A DNA stretch of 64,000 nucleotides from Streptomyces sp. NA02950 (GTDB lineage Bacteria; Actinomycetota; Actinomycetes; Streptomycetales; Streptomycetaceae). Below are positions 53,996-63,408 of the stretch, in pieces (the stretch's first letter is position 1; each line of letters begins with the position of its first letter). Both the position numbers and the translations under genes were made by a program. A model generated the notes under the pieces. The model was not told where the DNA came from. It saw nothing but the letters and a program-made list of their open reading frames with translations, and did no database searches. The stretch lies in contig NZ_CP054916.1 of assembly GCF_013364155.1 (NCBI RefSeq), positions 4,026,501 to 4,090,500 of the forward strand, read 5' to 3'.

Positions 53996-56842
53996 ATGGA
54001 GACCACGAACAGCACGGAAAGCCCACAGAGCACGGAAAGCACGGAAAGCACGGAGCATTCGGACATCATGGAGATCCCCGCACCCGAGACGGTCGAGGAG
54101 CTGTCCTGCGACGTCCTCGTCATCGGCGGCGGCACGGCCGGCACCATGGCGGCGCTCACCGCCGCCGAACACGGCGCCTCGGTCCTCCTCCTGGAAAAGG
54201 CGCACGTCCGGCACTCCGGCGCGCTCGCCATGGGCATGGACGGCGTCAACAACGCGGTCGTCCCCGGCCGGGCCGAACCCGACGACTACATCGCCGAGAT
54301 CACCCGAGCCAACGACGGCATCGTCGACCAGTCCACCGTCCGCCAGACCGCGACCCGCGGCTTCGACATGGTCAAGCGGCTGGAGCGGTACGGCGTGAAG
54401 TTCGAGAAGGACGAGCACGGCGCGTACGCGGTCCGCCAGGTGCACCGCTCCGGCTCGTACGTCCTGCCGATGCCCGAGGGAAAGGACGTCAAGAAGGTCC
54501 TCTACCGGCAACTGCGCCGCCGCGAGATGCGGGAGCGGATCCGCATCGAGAACCGCGTGATGCCGGTGCGGGTGCTCACCTCAGACGGCCGGGCCGTGGG
54601 CGCCGCCGGATTCCACACCCGCACCGGGGATTTCGTCGCCGTCCGGGCCGGGGCCGTGATCCTCGCCACCGGCGCCTGCGGCCGGCTCGGCCTGCCCGCC
54701 AGCGGCTATCTCTACGGCACCTACGAGAACCCCACCAACGCGGGCGACGGCTACGCCATGGCGTATCACGCGGGCGCCGAACTCACCGGTATCGAATGCT
54801 TCCAGATCAACCCGCTGATCAAGGACTACAACGGCCCGGCCTGCGCCTATGTCGCCAACCCGTTCGGCGGCTACCAGGTCAACCGGCACGGTGAGCGCTT
54901 CGTCGACTCCGACTACTGGTCGGGCCAGATGATGGCCGAGTTCGCGGCGGAAGTGGCGAGCGAACGCGGTCCGGTCTATCTCAAGCTCAGCCACCTCCCG
55001 GAGGAGTCCGTGGCGGCGCTGGAGTCGATCCTGCACTCCACCGAACGCCCCACCCGCGCCACCTTCCACGCCGGACGCGGCCATGACTACCGCACCCACG
55101 ACGTGGAGATGCACATCTCCGAGATCGGGCTGTGCGGCGGCCATTCGGCCTCCGGCGTACGGGTCGACGAGCACGCCCGCACCACGGTCCCGGGGCTGTA
55201 CGCCGCCGGTGATCTGGCCTGCGTACCGCACAACTACATGATCGGAGCCTTTGTCTTCGGCGATCTGGCGGGCGCAGACGCTTCCCGGCACCGCCGTTAC
55301 GAGGGCGAACTGCCGCCCGACCAGCTCGCCGAGGCCCATGAGCTGATCTACGCCCCGCTGCGGAACCCCGACGGCCCGCCGCAGCCCCAGGTCGAGTACA
55401 AGCTGCGCCGCATGGTGAACGACTATGTCGCCCCGCCCAAGAGCGGCGCCCGGCTCTCCCTCGCCGTCGAGGCGTTCGAGCGGATGCGCCGGGACCTCGC
55501 CGAGATGGGCGCCCAGACCCCCCATGAGCTGATGCGCTGCGCCGAGGTGAGCTTCATCCGCGACTGCGCCGAGATGGCCGCCCGCTCCTCCCTCGCCAGG
55601 ACCGAGAGCCGGTGGGGGCTGTACCACGAGCGCACCGACCATCCGCAGCGGGACGACGCGTCCTGGCTGCACCATCTGGATCTGCGCAAGTCGGCGTCGG
55701 GAGCGATGGAGTTCACCGCGCGGCCCGTGGCGCCCTACCTCGTCCCGGTGGCGGAGTACTCCCCCGTCGGCGGGCCGTCCCGGCGGCTCGGCGAGGTGCA
55801 CCCGGAGCACGTCGCCACGGCCGGGCCGCGCGAGACCCCGCCGAGGGGGGCGGAGCGGGCGCCCGGCACGGACGGCGGCGGGACCGGGGCATCCGCCACC
55901 GCCTCCCCGCGCATCCTCGAACTTCTCGCCCTCGCCGAGGAGCAGCCGGGTCTGCCCGCACTCCAGCCCTATCTGGCCGACCCCGACCCCGCGGTCCGCC
56001 GGTCCGCCGTCGCCACGCTGACCGAGACCGCGCCCTCGGGCACCGGTCCGGCGCTCGCCGCGGCGCTGGCCGACCCGGACGCCGAGGTGCGGGCCGGGGC
56101 CGCCGCCTCGCTGCGGGAGCTGGTCGAGGTGCTGCCGCCCGAACCGGACCTGCGCGATCCGCTGGTGCGTGCCCTGGAGGTGTCCGATCCGACGGTGCGC
56201 GCGGCGGCGCTGGAGGTGCTGCGCGCGCTGCGGCTCGGCGGGGCGCGGCTGTTCGCACGGGCGCTGACGGACTCCGAGACCGAGGTGCGCCTGCAGGCCG
56301 TACGGGCCCTGGTCTCCGTCGACGCCCTCGACGCGCTGGCGCCCGCCACCGCCGACCCCTCCCGCGAGGTGCGGGTGGCGGCGGCGGGTGCGCTGGCCAC
56401 GCTCGCGGCCCCCGCCGCCGACGGCCGCGCCGCCCGGGCGCGTGAGCTGCTGGCTCCGCTGCTGCGCGACCGGGACGTGCTCGTACGGGCCGCCGCCCTG
56501 GAGGCGCTGGCCGCGGCCGGTTGCCCACCGCCGCTCGACGCCGAGGCGGTCGCGGCGCTGGGCGACCCCGCGTGGCAGGTGCGCAAGGGAGCGGCGACGG
56601 CGCTGACCGCCGCCGAACCGGAGTTCGGTATCCCGGCGCTGGCGGACGCCCTGGCCGATCCGCACGCCGATGTCCGCAAGGCGGCCGTGCTGTCGCTGTC
56701 GCCGCACGCGGACCGCCGGCCCGCCGCCCACGACGCCCTCGCCACGGTGCTCACCGATCCGGACGCCGATGTCCGTGCCTACGCGTCCAGGGCCGTGAAG
56801 GGCGGGGGTACGGCGTCCGCCCGGGAGGGGCAGACGGTGTAG
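53996..56842 (+). CDS. AprA/fumarate-reductase-like flavoprotein fused to HEAT repeats
   Basis: Fusion protein of 948 aa. After a Ser/Thr/Glu-rich start, FAD-binding motif VLVIGGGTAGTMAAL (GGGTAG at 44-49) begins an AprA/succinate-dehydrogenase-like flavoprotein. It continues through GAVILATGACGRLGLPASGY, TNAGDGYAMAYHAGAEL, ECFQINP, VPGLYAAGDLACVPHNYMIGAFVFGDLAG and a C-terminal helical domain ending near residue 620. A Gly/Pro linker then leads to about nine HEAT-like units (650-945) marked by L-x-D-P-x-x-x-V-R-x-x-A. The adjacent AprB-like ferredoxin is the probable electron partner. Substrate unknown; APS or another sulfur or carboxylate substrate is inference. ATG 53996 preferred over GTG 53981. 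Confidence 0.88.
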   Translation: METTNSTESPQSTESTESTEHSDIMEIPAPETVEELSCDVLVIGGGTAGTMAALTAAEHGASVLLLEKAHVRHSGALAMGMDGVNNAVVPGRAEPDDYIAEITRANDGIVDQSTVRQTATRGFDMVKRLERYGVKFEKDEHGAYAVRQVHRSGSYVLPMPEGKDVKKVLYRQLRRREMRERIRIENRVMPVRVLTSDGRAVGAAGFHTRTGDFVAVRAGAVILATGACGRLGLPASGYLYGTYENPTNAGDGYAMAYHAGAELTGIECFQINPLIKDYNGPACAYVANPFGGYQVNRHGERFVDSDYWSGQMMAEFAAEVASERGPVYLKLSHLPEESVAALESILHSTERPTRATFHAGRGHDYRTHDVEMHISEIGLCGGHSASGVRVDEHARTTVPGLYAAGDLACVPHNYMIGAFVFGDLAGADASRHRRYEGELPPDQLAEAHELIYAPLRNPDGPPQPQVEYKLRRMVNDYVAPPKSGARLSLAVEAFERMRRDLAEMGAQTPHELMRCAEVSFIRDCAEMAARSSLARTESRWGLYHERTDHPQRDDASWLHHLDLRKSASGAMEFTARPVAPYLVPVAEYSPVGGPSRRLGEVHPEHVATAGPRETPPRGAERAPGTDGGGTGASATASPRILELLALAEEQPGLPALQPYLADPDPAVRRSAVATLTETAPSGTGPALAAALADPDAEVRAGAAASLRELVEVLPPEPDLRDPLVRALEVSDPTVRAAALEVLRALRLGGARLFARALTDSETEVRLQAVRALVSVDALDALAPATADPSREVRVAAAGALATLAAPAADGRAARARELLAPLLRDRDVLVRAAALEALAAAGCPPPLDAEAVAALGDPAWQVRKGAATALTAAEPEFGIPALADALADPHADVRKAAVLSLSPHADRRPAAHDALATVLTDPDADVRAYASRAVKGGGTASAREGQTV

Positions 56843-56893
56843 CCGCCGAGCGGTTTTCTCGATGCCCCGATCACAGCCCCGATCGCAAAGAGA

Positions 56894-56920
56894 TGGGCCC
56901 TCCCACGACGGGAGGGCCCA
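56894..56920. terminator. Bidirectional terminator between the flavoprotein gene and nuoN
   Basis: TGGGCCCTCCC and GGGAGGGCCCA form an 11-bp perfect stem with a five-base loop in the 99-bp convergent gap. Confidence 0.85.
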
Positions 56921-56941
56921 CCCCACGGGCGAACGGATCCG

Positions 56942-58594
56942 CTACCGCACGAACACCCCTGCCTGGCCCGCCAGATCGAGGAAGTACTGCGGCGCGACAC
57001 CGAGCACCAGCGTGACCGCCACACCGATCGCGATCGCCGACGAGGTCAGCACGCTCGGCACGGCGACCGACGGGCCCTCCGTGCGCGGCTCGCTGAAGAA
57101 CATCAGCACGATCACCCGGATGTAGAAGAACGCCGCGATCGCCGACGAGATCACACCGATGACCACCAGCGGGCCCGCACCGCCGTCGGCCGCCGCCTTG
57201 AAGACGGCGAACTTCCCGGCGAAGCCACTGGTCAGCGGGATACCGGCGAAGGCCAGCAGAAAGACCGCGAAGACCGCGGCCACCAGCGGCGAACGGCGGC
57301 CGAGCCCGGCCCACTTGGACAGGTGCGTGGCCTCGCCGCCCGCGTCCCGCACCAGGGTGACCACCGCGAAGGCGCCCAGCGTCACGAAGGAGTACGCGGC
57401 GAGGTAGAAGAGGACCGAGGAGATGCCGTCGGGCGTGGTGGCGATGACACCGGCGAGGATGAAGCCCGCGTGCGCGATCGACGAGTACGCCAGCAGCCGC
57501 TTCACATCGGTCTGGGTGACCGCGACGATGGCGCCGCCCAGCATGGTGACGATCGCGACGCCCCACATCACCGGCCGCCAGTCCCAGCGCAGCCCGGGCA
57601 GGACGACATACAGCAGCCGCAGCAGCGCGCCGAACGCCGCGACCTTGGTGGCCGCCGCCATGAAGCCGGTGACCGGGGTCGGGGCGCCCTGGTAGACGTC
57701 CGGGGTCCACATGTGGAACGGCACGGCGCCGATCTTGAACAGCAGCCCCATCAGCACCATCGCACCGCCGATGAGCAGCAGCGCGTCATTGCCCATGGTC
57801 CCGGCGAGCGCCGGGGTGACGTTCCGCACCTGGCCGTCGACCACGTCCGCGATCCCCGCGTAGCCGACGGTGCCCGCGTAACCGTAGAGCAGGGCGATGC
57901 CGAACAGCAGGAACGCGGAGGAGAAGGCGCCGAGCAGGAAGTACTTGACGGCGGACTCCTGGGAGAGCATGCGGTGGCGCCGGGCGAGCGCGCACAGCAC
58001 GTACAGCGGCAGCGAGAAGACCTCCAGCGCCACGAACAGCGTCAGCAGGTCGTTGGCCGACGGGAAGACCAGCATGCCGCCGACCGCGAAGAGCACCAGC
58101 GGAAAGACCTCGGTGGTGGTGAACCCGGCCTTCACGGCGGCCTTTTCGGCGTCGCCGCCGGGGACGGCGGCCGCCTGTGCGGCGAAGGAGTCGACCTGGT
58201 TGCCGTGCACCACGGGGTCGAGCCGTCGCTCGGCGAAGGTGAACACCGCGACCAGCGCCACCAGCAGGATGGTGCCCTGGAGGAACAGCGCCGGGCCGTC
58301 GATCGCGATCGCGCCCATGGCCGCGACATGAGCCTTGCCGGTGCCGTAGTCACCGGCGGCCAGCCCGACGACCGCGGCGAACGCGGCGGCCAGGGCGACG
58401 ACGGAGAGGAACAGCTGCGCCGCGTAGCGCCGGCGGCGCGGCAGGAGCGCCTCGATCAGGACGCCGACGATCGCCGCGCCGAGCACGATCAGCGTCGGGG
58501 ACAGCTGGCCGTACTCGATATGCGGCGCGGGGATCTTGTCGGGCGCCGCCGCCGCTGTTGTCCACAGGCTGTGGACAGGGGCCGCGTGAGTCAC
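56942..58594 (-). CDS. nuoN: NADH-quinone oxidoreductase subunit N (main cluster)
   Basis: Proton-pumping subunit (550 aa), last gene of the main nuo operon. Segments VFPLVLFAVGGMLVFPSANDLLTLFVALEVFSLPLYVLCALARR, SAVKYFLLGAFSSAFLLFGIALLYGY, GLLFKIGAVPFHMWTPDVYQGAPTPVTGFMAAATKVAAF and LLAYSSIAHAGFIL are typical. GTG start overlaps the nuoM stop (GTGA). Confidence 0.95.
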   Translation of the reverse strand: MTHAAPVHSLWTTAAAAPDKIPAPHIEYGQLSPTLIVLGAAIVGVLIEALLPRRRRYAAQLFLSVVALAAAFAAVVGLAAGDYGTGKAHVAAMGAIAIDGPALFLQGTILLVALVAVFTFAERRLDPVVHGNQVDSFAAQAAAVPGGDAEKAAVKAGFTTTEVFPLVLFAVGGMLVFPSANDLLTLFVALEVFSLPLYVLCALARRHRMLSQESAVKYFLLGAFSSAFLLFGIALLYGYAGTVGYAGIADVVDGQVRNVTPALAGTMGNDALLLIGGAMVLMGLLFKIGAVPFHMWTPDVYQGAPTPVTGFMAAATKVAAFGALLRLLYVVLPGLRWDWRPVMWGVAIVTMLGGAIVAVTQTDVKRLLAYSSIAHAGFILAGVIATTPDGISSVLFYLAAYSFVTLGAFAVVTLVRDAGGEATHLSKWAGLGRRSPLVAAVFAVFLLAFAGIPLTSGFAGKFAVFKAAADGGAGPLVVIGVISSAIAAFFYIRVIVLMFFSEPRTEGPSVAVPSVLTSSAIAIGVAVTLVLGVAPQYFLDLAGQAGVFVR

Positions 58595-60237
58595 TTGGCA
58601 CCTCCGGAAGCACCGTCGTGCATCGGGCTGTAGCTGAACCAGCCCGCGTCAACGGGGTGGTCGGGCTTGGGGTCCTTCTTGTCCACCACCGACAGGGTGT
58701 GGTCGACCGCCGGGTTGACGATGTCGGCCAGCGGCTTGGGATAGACACCGAGGAAGATCAGCAGCGCGATGAGCGGGGCGACCACCAGCAGTTCGCGCGC
58801 CTTCAGATCGGGCATACCGCGGACCTCGGCCTTCACCGGTCCGGTCATGGTGCGCTGGTAGAGCACCAGGACGTAGAGCGCGGCGAGCACTATTCCGACG
58901 GTCGCGATGACACCGAGCGCCGGATAGCGGCTGAACGTGCCGACCAGGACCAGGAATTCACTGATGAAGGGGGCGAGGCCGGGCAGCGATAGGGTGGCCA
59001 GACCGCCGATCAGGAAGGTGCCCGCGAGCACCGGGGCGACCTTCTGCACCCCGCCGTAGTCGGCGATGAGCCGTGAACCGCGCCGGGTGATCAGGAATCC
59101 GGCCACCAGCATCAGCGCGGCGGTCGAGATCCCGTGGTTGACCATGTAGAGGGTGGCTCCGCCCTGGCCCTGGGTGGTCATGGCGAAGATGCCGAGGATG
59201 ATGAAGCCGAAGTGGGAGATCGAGGCGTAGGCGATCAGCCGCTTGATGTCCCGCTGGCCGACCGCCAGCAGCGCGCCGTAGATGATGCTGATCAGCGCCA
59301 GCACCAGGATCACCGGGGTGGCCCACTTGCTGGCCTCGGGGAAGAGCTGAAGGCAGAAGCGGAGCATCGCGAAGGTGCCGACCTTGTCGACGACCGCGGT
59401 GATCAGCACGGCGACGGGGGCGGTGGACTCCCCCATCGCGTTGGGCAGCCAGGTGTGCAGCGGCCACAGCGGGGCCTTCACCGCGAAGGCGAAGAAGAAG
59501 CCGAGGAACAGCAGCCGTTCGGTGCCGGTCGCGATGGAGAGCTCACCGCCCGCCCGCGCCTGGACGATCTCCTGGAGCGAGAAGGTGCCGGTGCCCAGGT
59601 CGTCTGCGGTGACCGCGTACAGCCCGACCACCGCGGCCAGCATGATCAGGCCGCCCGCCAGGTTGTAGAGCAGGAACTTCACCGCGGCGTACGAGCGCTG
59701 GGTGGCCGTCTCCTCCTCGGACCGCTCTCCGGCCCGGTCCCCGAAGCCGCCGATGAGGAAGTACATCGGGATGAGCATGGCCTCGAAGAAGATGTAGAAG
59801 AGGAAGACGTCGGTGGCCTCGAAGGAGATCACCACCATCGCCTCGACCATCAGGATCAGCGCGAAGAAGCCCTGGGTGGGTCGCCAGCGGCGGTTGGGCC
59901 GCTCCCCTTCCAGCGGATCGGCGTCATGCCAGCCCGCCAGGATGACGAAGGGGATGAGCACCGCGGTGAGGGCGATCAGCGCCACCGCGATCCCGTCCAC
60001 GCCCAGTTCGTAGCGGACCCCGAAGTCCTTGATCCAGGCGTGGGATTCGGTGAGCTGGAAGCGGCTGCCGCCGGGGTCGAAGCGGACCAGCACCACGGCC
60101 GCGAGGACGAGCGTGGCCAGCGAGAAGGCCAGCGCCACCCACTTGGCGGCGGCGCGCTTGGCGGCGGGTACGGCGGCGGTGGCGACCGCGCCGAGCGCGG
60201 GCACCGCGGCCGTGACCGTCAGCAGGGGAAAGGACAT
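58591..60237 (-). CDS. nuoM: NADH-quinone oxidoreductase subunit M (main cluster)
   Basis: Proton-pumping subunit (548 aa). Hallmarks: YELGVDGIAVALIALTAVLIPF, FLFYIFFEAMLIPMYFLIGGFG, AVKAPLWPLHTWLPNAMGESTAPVAVLITAVVDKVGTFAM and RLIAYASISHFGFIILGIFA. ATG 60237 is preferred; a GTG directly before it (60240) is an alternative. It begins three bases after the nuoL stop. Confidence 0.95.
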   Translation of the reverse strand: MSFPLLTVTAAVPALGAVATAAVPAAKRAAAKWVALAFSLATLVLAAVVLVRFDPGGSRFQLTESHAWIKDFGVRYELGVDGIAVALIALTAVLIPFVILAGWHDADPLEGERPNRRWRPTQGFFALILMVEAMVVISFEATDVFLFYIFFEAMLIPMYFLIGGFGDRAGERSEEETATQRSYAAVKFLLYNLAGGLIMLAAVVGLYAVTADDLGTGTFSLQEIVQARAGGELSIATGTERLLFLGFFFAFAVKAPLWPLHTWLPNAMGESTAPVAVLITAVVDKVGTFAMLRFCLQLFPEASKWATPVILVLALISIIYGALLAVGQRDIKRLIAYASISHFGFIILGIFAMTTQGQGGATLYMVNHGISTAALMLVAGFLITRRGSRLIADYGGVQKVAPVLAGTFLIGGLATLSLPGLAPFISEFLVLVGTFSRYPALGVIATVGIVLAALYVLVLYQRTMTGPVKAEVRGMPDLKARELLVVAPLIALLIFLGVYPKPLADIVNPAVDHTLSVVDKKDPKPDHPVDAGWFSYSPMHDGASGGAK

Positions 60238-60240
60238 CAC

Positions 60241-62136
60241 TCAGACCGCCCTCATCAGCAGGGTCGCGGCGATGAGCACCGCCGTACCGCCGAACATCGA
60301 GACCGCGTACGTGCGGGCGTAGCCGTTCTGGAGCCTGCGCAGCCGGCCGGAGAGCCCGCCGACGGAGGCCGCGGTGCCGTTGACCACTCCGTCGACCAGC
60401 TTGTGGTCGACGTAGACCAGACCGCGGGTGAGGTACTGGCCGGGCTGGACGAGGACGACGTGGTTGAAGTCGTCCTGGAGCAGATCGCGGCGGGCGGCCC
60501 GGGTGAGCAGGCTGCCGCGCGGCGCGGTGCGCGGCACCGGCTGCCGCCCGTACTGCGCCCAGGCGAGCGCGACGCCGATCAGCAGCACGACCATGGTGCC
60601 GCCGGTGACGGCGGCGGCACTGAGCGGTGAGTCGCCGTGGCTGTGGCCGGTGACCGGCTCCAGCCACTTCACGAACGCGTCGTTGAGGCTGAACAGCCCG
60701 CCCGCGAAGACCGATCCGATGGCCAGGACGATCATGGGGAAGGTCATGGACCCCGGCGATTCGTGCGGATGCGGTTCATTGCCGTTCTCGTCCGGGACCC
60801 AGCGCTTCTCGCCGAAGAAGGTCATCAGCATCACGCGGGTCATGTAGTACGCGGTGATGGCCGCGCCCAGCAGGGCCGCGCCGCCGAGGATCCAGCCCTC
60901 GGTGCCGCCCTTGGCGAAGGCGGCCTCGATGATCTTGTCCTTGGACCAGAAGCCGGAGAGTCCGGGGAAGCCGATGATGGCGAGATAGCCGAGCCCGAAG
61001 GTGACGAAGGTGATCGGCATGTACGTCCGCAGGCCGCCGTACCTGCGCATGTCGACCTCGTCGTTCATGGAGTGCATGACCGAGCCGGCGCCGAGGAAGA
61101 GCCCGGCCTTGAAGAAGCCGTGGGTCACCAGGTGCATGATCGCGAAGACATAGCCGATCGGACCGAGCCCGGCCGCCAGGATCATGTAGCCGATCTGCGA
61201 CATGGTGGATCCGGCGAGGGCCTTCTTGATGTCGTCCTTCGCGCAACCGACGATCGCACCGAAGAGGAGCGTGACCGCGCCGACCGTGACCACCGCGGTC
61301 TGGGCGTCCGGTGCGGCGTTGAAGATCGCGCCGGAGCGGGTGATCAGGTAGACGCCCGCGGTCACCATGGTGGCCGCGTGGATCAGGGCCGAGACCGGGG
61401 TCGGGCCCTCCATCGCGTCCCCGAGCCAGGACTGGAGCGGTACCTGGGCCGACTTGCCGCAGGCGGCCAGCAGCAGCATCAGCCCGATGGCGGTGAGCTT
61501 GCCCTCGCCCGCGCGGTCCGCCTCGGCCAGCACCGGGGCGAACGCGAACGACCCGAAGGTGGTGAACATCAGCATGATCGCGATGGACAGGCCGACATCA
61601 CCGACGCGGTTGACGATGAACGCCTTCTTCGCCGCCGTTGCCGCGCTGGGCTTGTGCTGCCAGAAGCCGATCAGCAGGTACGAGGCGAGGCCCACGCCCT
61701 CCCAGCCGACGTACAGCAGCAGGTAGTTGTCGGCGAGGACCAGCAGCAGCATCGCCGCGAGGAAGAGATTGAGATAGCCGAAGAAGCGGCGGCGGCGCTC
61801 GTCGTGCTCCATGTAGCCGATCGAGTAGATGTGGATCAGCGTGCCCACACCGGTGATCAGCAGGACGAAGGTCATCGACAACTGGTCGAGCTGGAAGGCG
61901 ACGTCCGCGCGGAAGCCGCCCACCGGGATCCAGCTGAACACCTTGCTGTGCAGGGCGCGGTCGTGCTCGCCGCGGCCGAGCATGGCGGCGAAGAGCACCG
62001 CCCCGATCGCGAAGGAGGACGCCGCGAGCAGCGTGCCGATGTAGTGGCCCTTGCCGTCCAGCCGCCGCCCTCCGCACAGCAGCAGGGCCGCTCCGAACAG
62101 CGGCACCGCGACAAGCAATCCGATGAGGTTCTCCAC
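60241..62136 (-). CDS. nuoL: NADH-quinone oxidoreductase subunit L (main cluster)
   Basis: Largest membrane subunit (631 aa). [108 protein letters not shown] and [16 protein letters not shown] identify it, and the C-terminal lateral helix is present. GTG start with AAGGGG upstream; 16 bases after nuoK. Confidence 0.96.
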   Translation of the reverse strand: MENLIGLLVAVPLFGAALLLCGGRRLDGKGHYIGTLLAASSFAIGAVLFAAMLGRGEHDRALHSKVFSWIPVGGFRADVAFQLDQLSMTFVLLITGVGTLIHIYSIGYMEHDERRRRFFGYLNLFLAAMLLLVLADNYLLLYVGWEGVGLASYLLIGFWQHKPSAATAAKKAFIVNRVGDVGLSIAIMLMFTTFGSFAFAPVLAEADRAGEGKLTAIGLMLLLAACGKSAQVPLQSWLGDAMEGPTPVSALIHAATMVTAGVYLITRSGAIFNAAPDAQTAVVTVGAVTLLFGAIVGCAKDDIKKALAGSTMSQIGYMILAAGLGPIGYVFAIMHLVTHGFFKAGLFLGAGSVMHSMNDEVDMRRYGGLRTYMPITFVTFGLGYLAIIGFPGLSGFWSKDKIIEAAFAKGGTEGWILGGAALLGAAITAYYMTRVMLMTFFGEKRWVPDENGNEPHPHESPGSMTFPMIVLAIGSVFAGGLFSLNDAFVKWLEPVTGHSHGDSPLSAAAVTGGTMVVLLIGVALAWAQYGRQPVPRTAPRGSLLTRAARRDLLQDDFNHVVLVQPGQYLTRGLVYVDHKLVDGVVNGTAASVGGLSGRLRRLQNGYARTYAVSMFGGTAVLIAATLLMRAV

Positions 62137-62152
62137 TTGAACGCGACCCCTT

Positions 62153-62452
62153 CTAGAGCTTCATCAGGCTGGCGTCGTCGACCGAGGCCGAATGGCGGGA
62201 GCGGAAGACGGTCACGATGATCGCGAGGCCGACCACGACCTCCGCGGCGGCGACGACCATCGTGAAGAAGGCGATGATCTGGCCGTCGAGATTGCCGTGC
62301 ATCCGGGAGAAGGTGACGAACGCGAGGTTGCACGCGTTCAGCATCAACTCGACGCACATGAAGAGGATGATCGCGTTCCGCCTGATCAGCACCCCGGCCG
62401 CACCAATGGTGAACAACAGGGCGGCCAGGTAGAGGTAGTAGACCGGATTCAC
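62153..62452 (-). CDS. nuoK: NADH-quinone oxidoreductase subunit K (main cluster)
   Basis: Three-helix subunit of normal size (99 aa). Conserved glutamates in [18 protein letters not shown] and [22 protein letters not shown] start overlaps the nuoJ stop (GTGA). A useful comparison for the longer copy at 25943-26341. Confidence 0.95.
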   Translation of the reverse strand: MNPVYYLYLAALLFTIGAAGVLIRRNAIILFMCVELMLNACNLAFVTFSRMHGNLDGQIIAFFTMVVAAAEVVVGLAIIVTVFRSRHSASVDDASLMKL

Positions 62453-63408
62453 TTGGCGGCTCCCTTGTGGCTCTCGGCGTCCTCGGACCGCTCGTCGGCG
62501 CCCTTGCCGTCGGCGCTCGCGCCGTTCGCGTCCGCGCCGTTGACGGCGTCGTTCGCCGAGGTGCCGTTCGCTCCGCGTCCGTTCGCGGCACCGCCTGCGC
62601 CCTTGGGCTTGCGCCCCAGCCAGCGCTCGGAGCGCTGCTCCAGCGCCGCCAGCTCGGCCAGCGCCTCACCGGAGACATCCCGGATCTGACCGCGGCCGCG
62701 CAGGGTGGCGTTGACCGTGAGCTCGGAGGTGGTGCCGTCGGGCAGCAGACCGGGGATGTCCACCGCGTTGTGCCGGGCGTAGACACCGGGGGCGGGCAGC
62801 GGCGGGACGTTCCGCCCGGTGCGCACCCGCTCCTCGGACTGCTCGCGCTGGCTGCGCGCCCGCTCGATGCGCTCGCGGTGGGTCAGCACCATCGCGCCGA
62901 CCGCCGCGGTGATCAGCAGCGCGCCGGTGATCTCGAAGGCGAAGACGTACTTGGTGAAGACCAGCGTCGCCAACCCCTCGACATTGCCCCCGGAGTTGGC
63001 CTGGCCCAGACCGTTCCACGTGGTGAGCGAGGCATTGCCGATCCCGGCGCACAGCAGGATGCCGAAGCCCAGCCCGCACAGGGCGGCGAGCCAGCGCTGC
63101 CCCTTCAGGGTCTCCTTCAGCGAATCGGCGGCGGTGACACCGACCAGCATCACCACGAAGAGGAAGAGCATCATGATCGCGCCGGTGTAGACCACGATCT
63201 GGACGACGCCCAGGAAGTACGCGCCGTTGGCGAGGTAGAACACCGCCAGAACGATCATGGTCCCGGCCAGACTCAGCGCACTGTGCACCGCCTTGCGCAT
63301 CAGGATCGTGCACAGCGCGCCGATCACGGCGACGGTGCCGAGCACCCAGAACTGGACGGCCTCACCGGTGGAGGTGGTGGAGGCCGCCGCGGCCAGCGCG
63401 CCGCTCAT
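62449..63408 (-). CDS. nuoJ: NADH-quinone oxidoreductase subunit J (main cluster) with long tail
   Basis: Five-helix membrane subunit (319 aa). [67 protein letters not shown] is the NuoJ core. After helix five ([20 protein letters not shown]) about 130 residues of charged and Ala/Asn-rich sequence follow, ending in an ANG-rich stretch ([20 protein letters not shown]). ATGA overlap with nuoI. Confidence 0.94.
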   Translation of the reverse strand: MSGALAAAASTTSTGEAVQFWVLGTVAVIGALCTILMRKAVHSALSLAGTMIVLAVFYLANGAYFLGVVQIVVYTGAIMMLFLFVVMLVGVTAADSLKETLKGQRWLAALCGLGFGILLCAGIGNASLTTWNGLGQANSGGNVEGLATLVFTKYVFAFEITGALLITAAVGAMVLTHRERIERARSQREQSEERVRTGRNVPPLPAPGVYARHNAVDIPGLLPDGTTSELTVNATLRGRGQIRDVSGEALAELAALEQRSERWLGRKPKGAGGAANGRGANGTSANDAVNGADANGASADGKGADERSEDAESHKGAAK

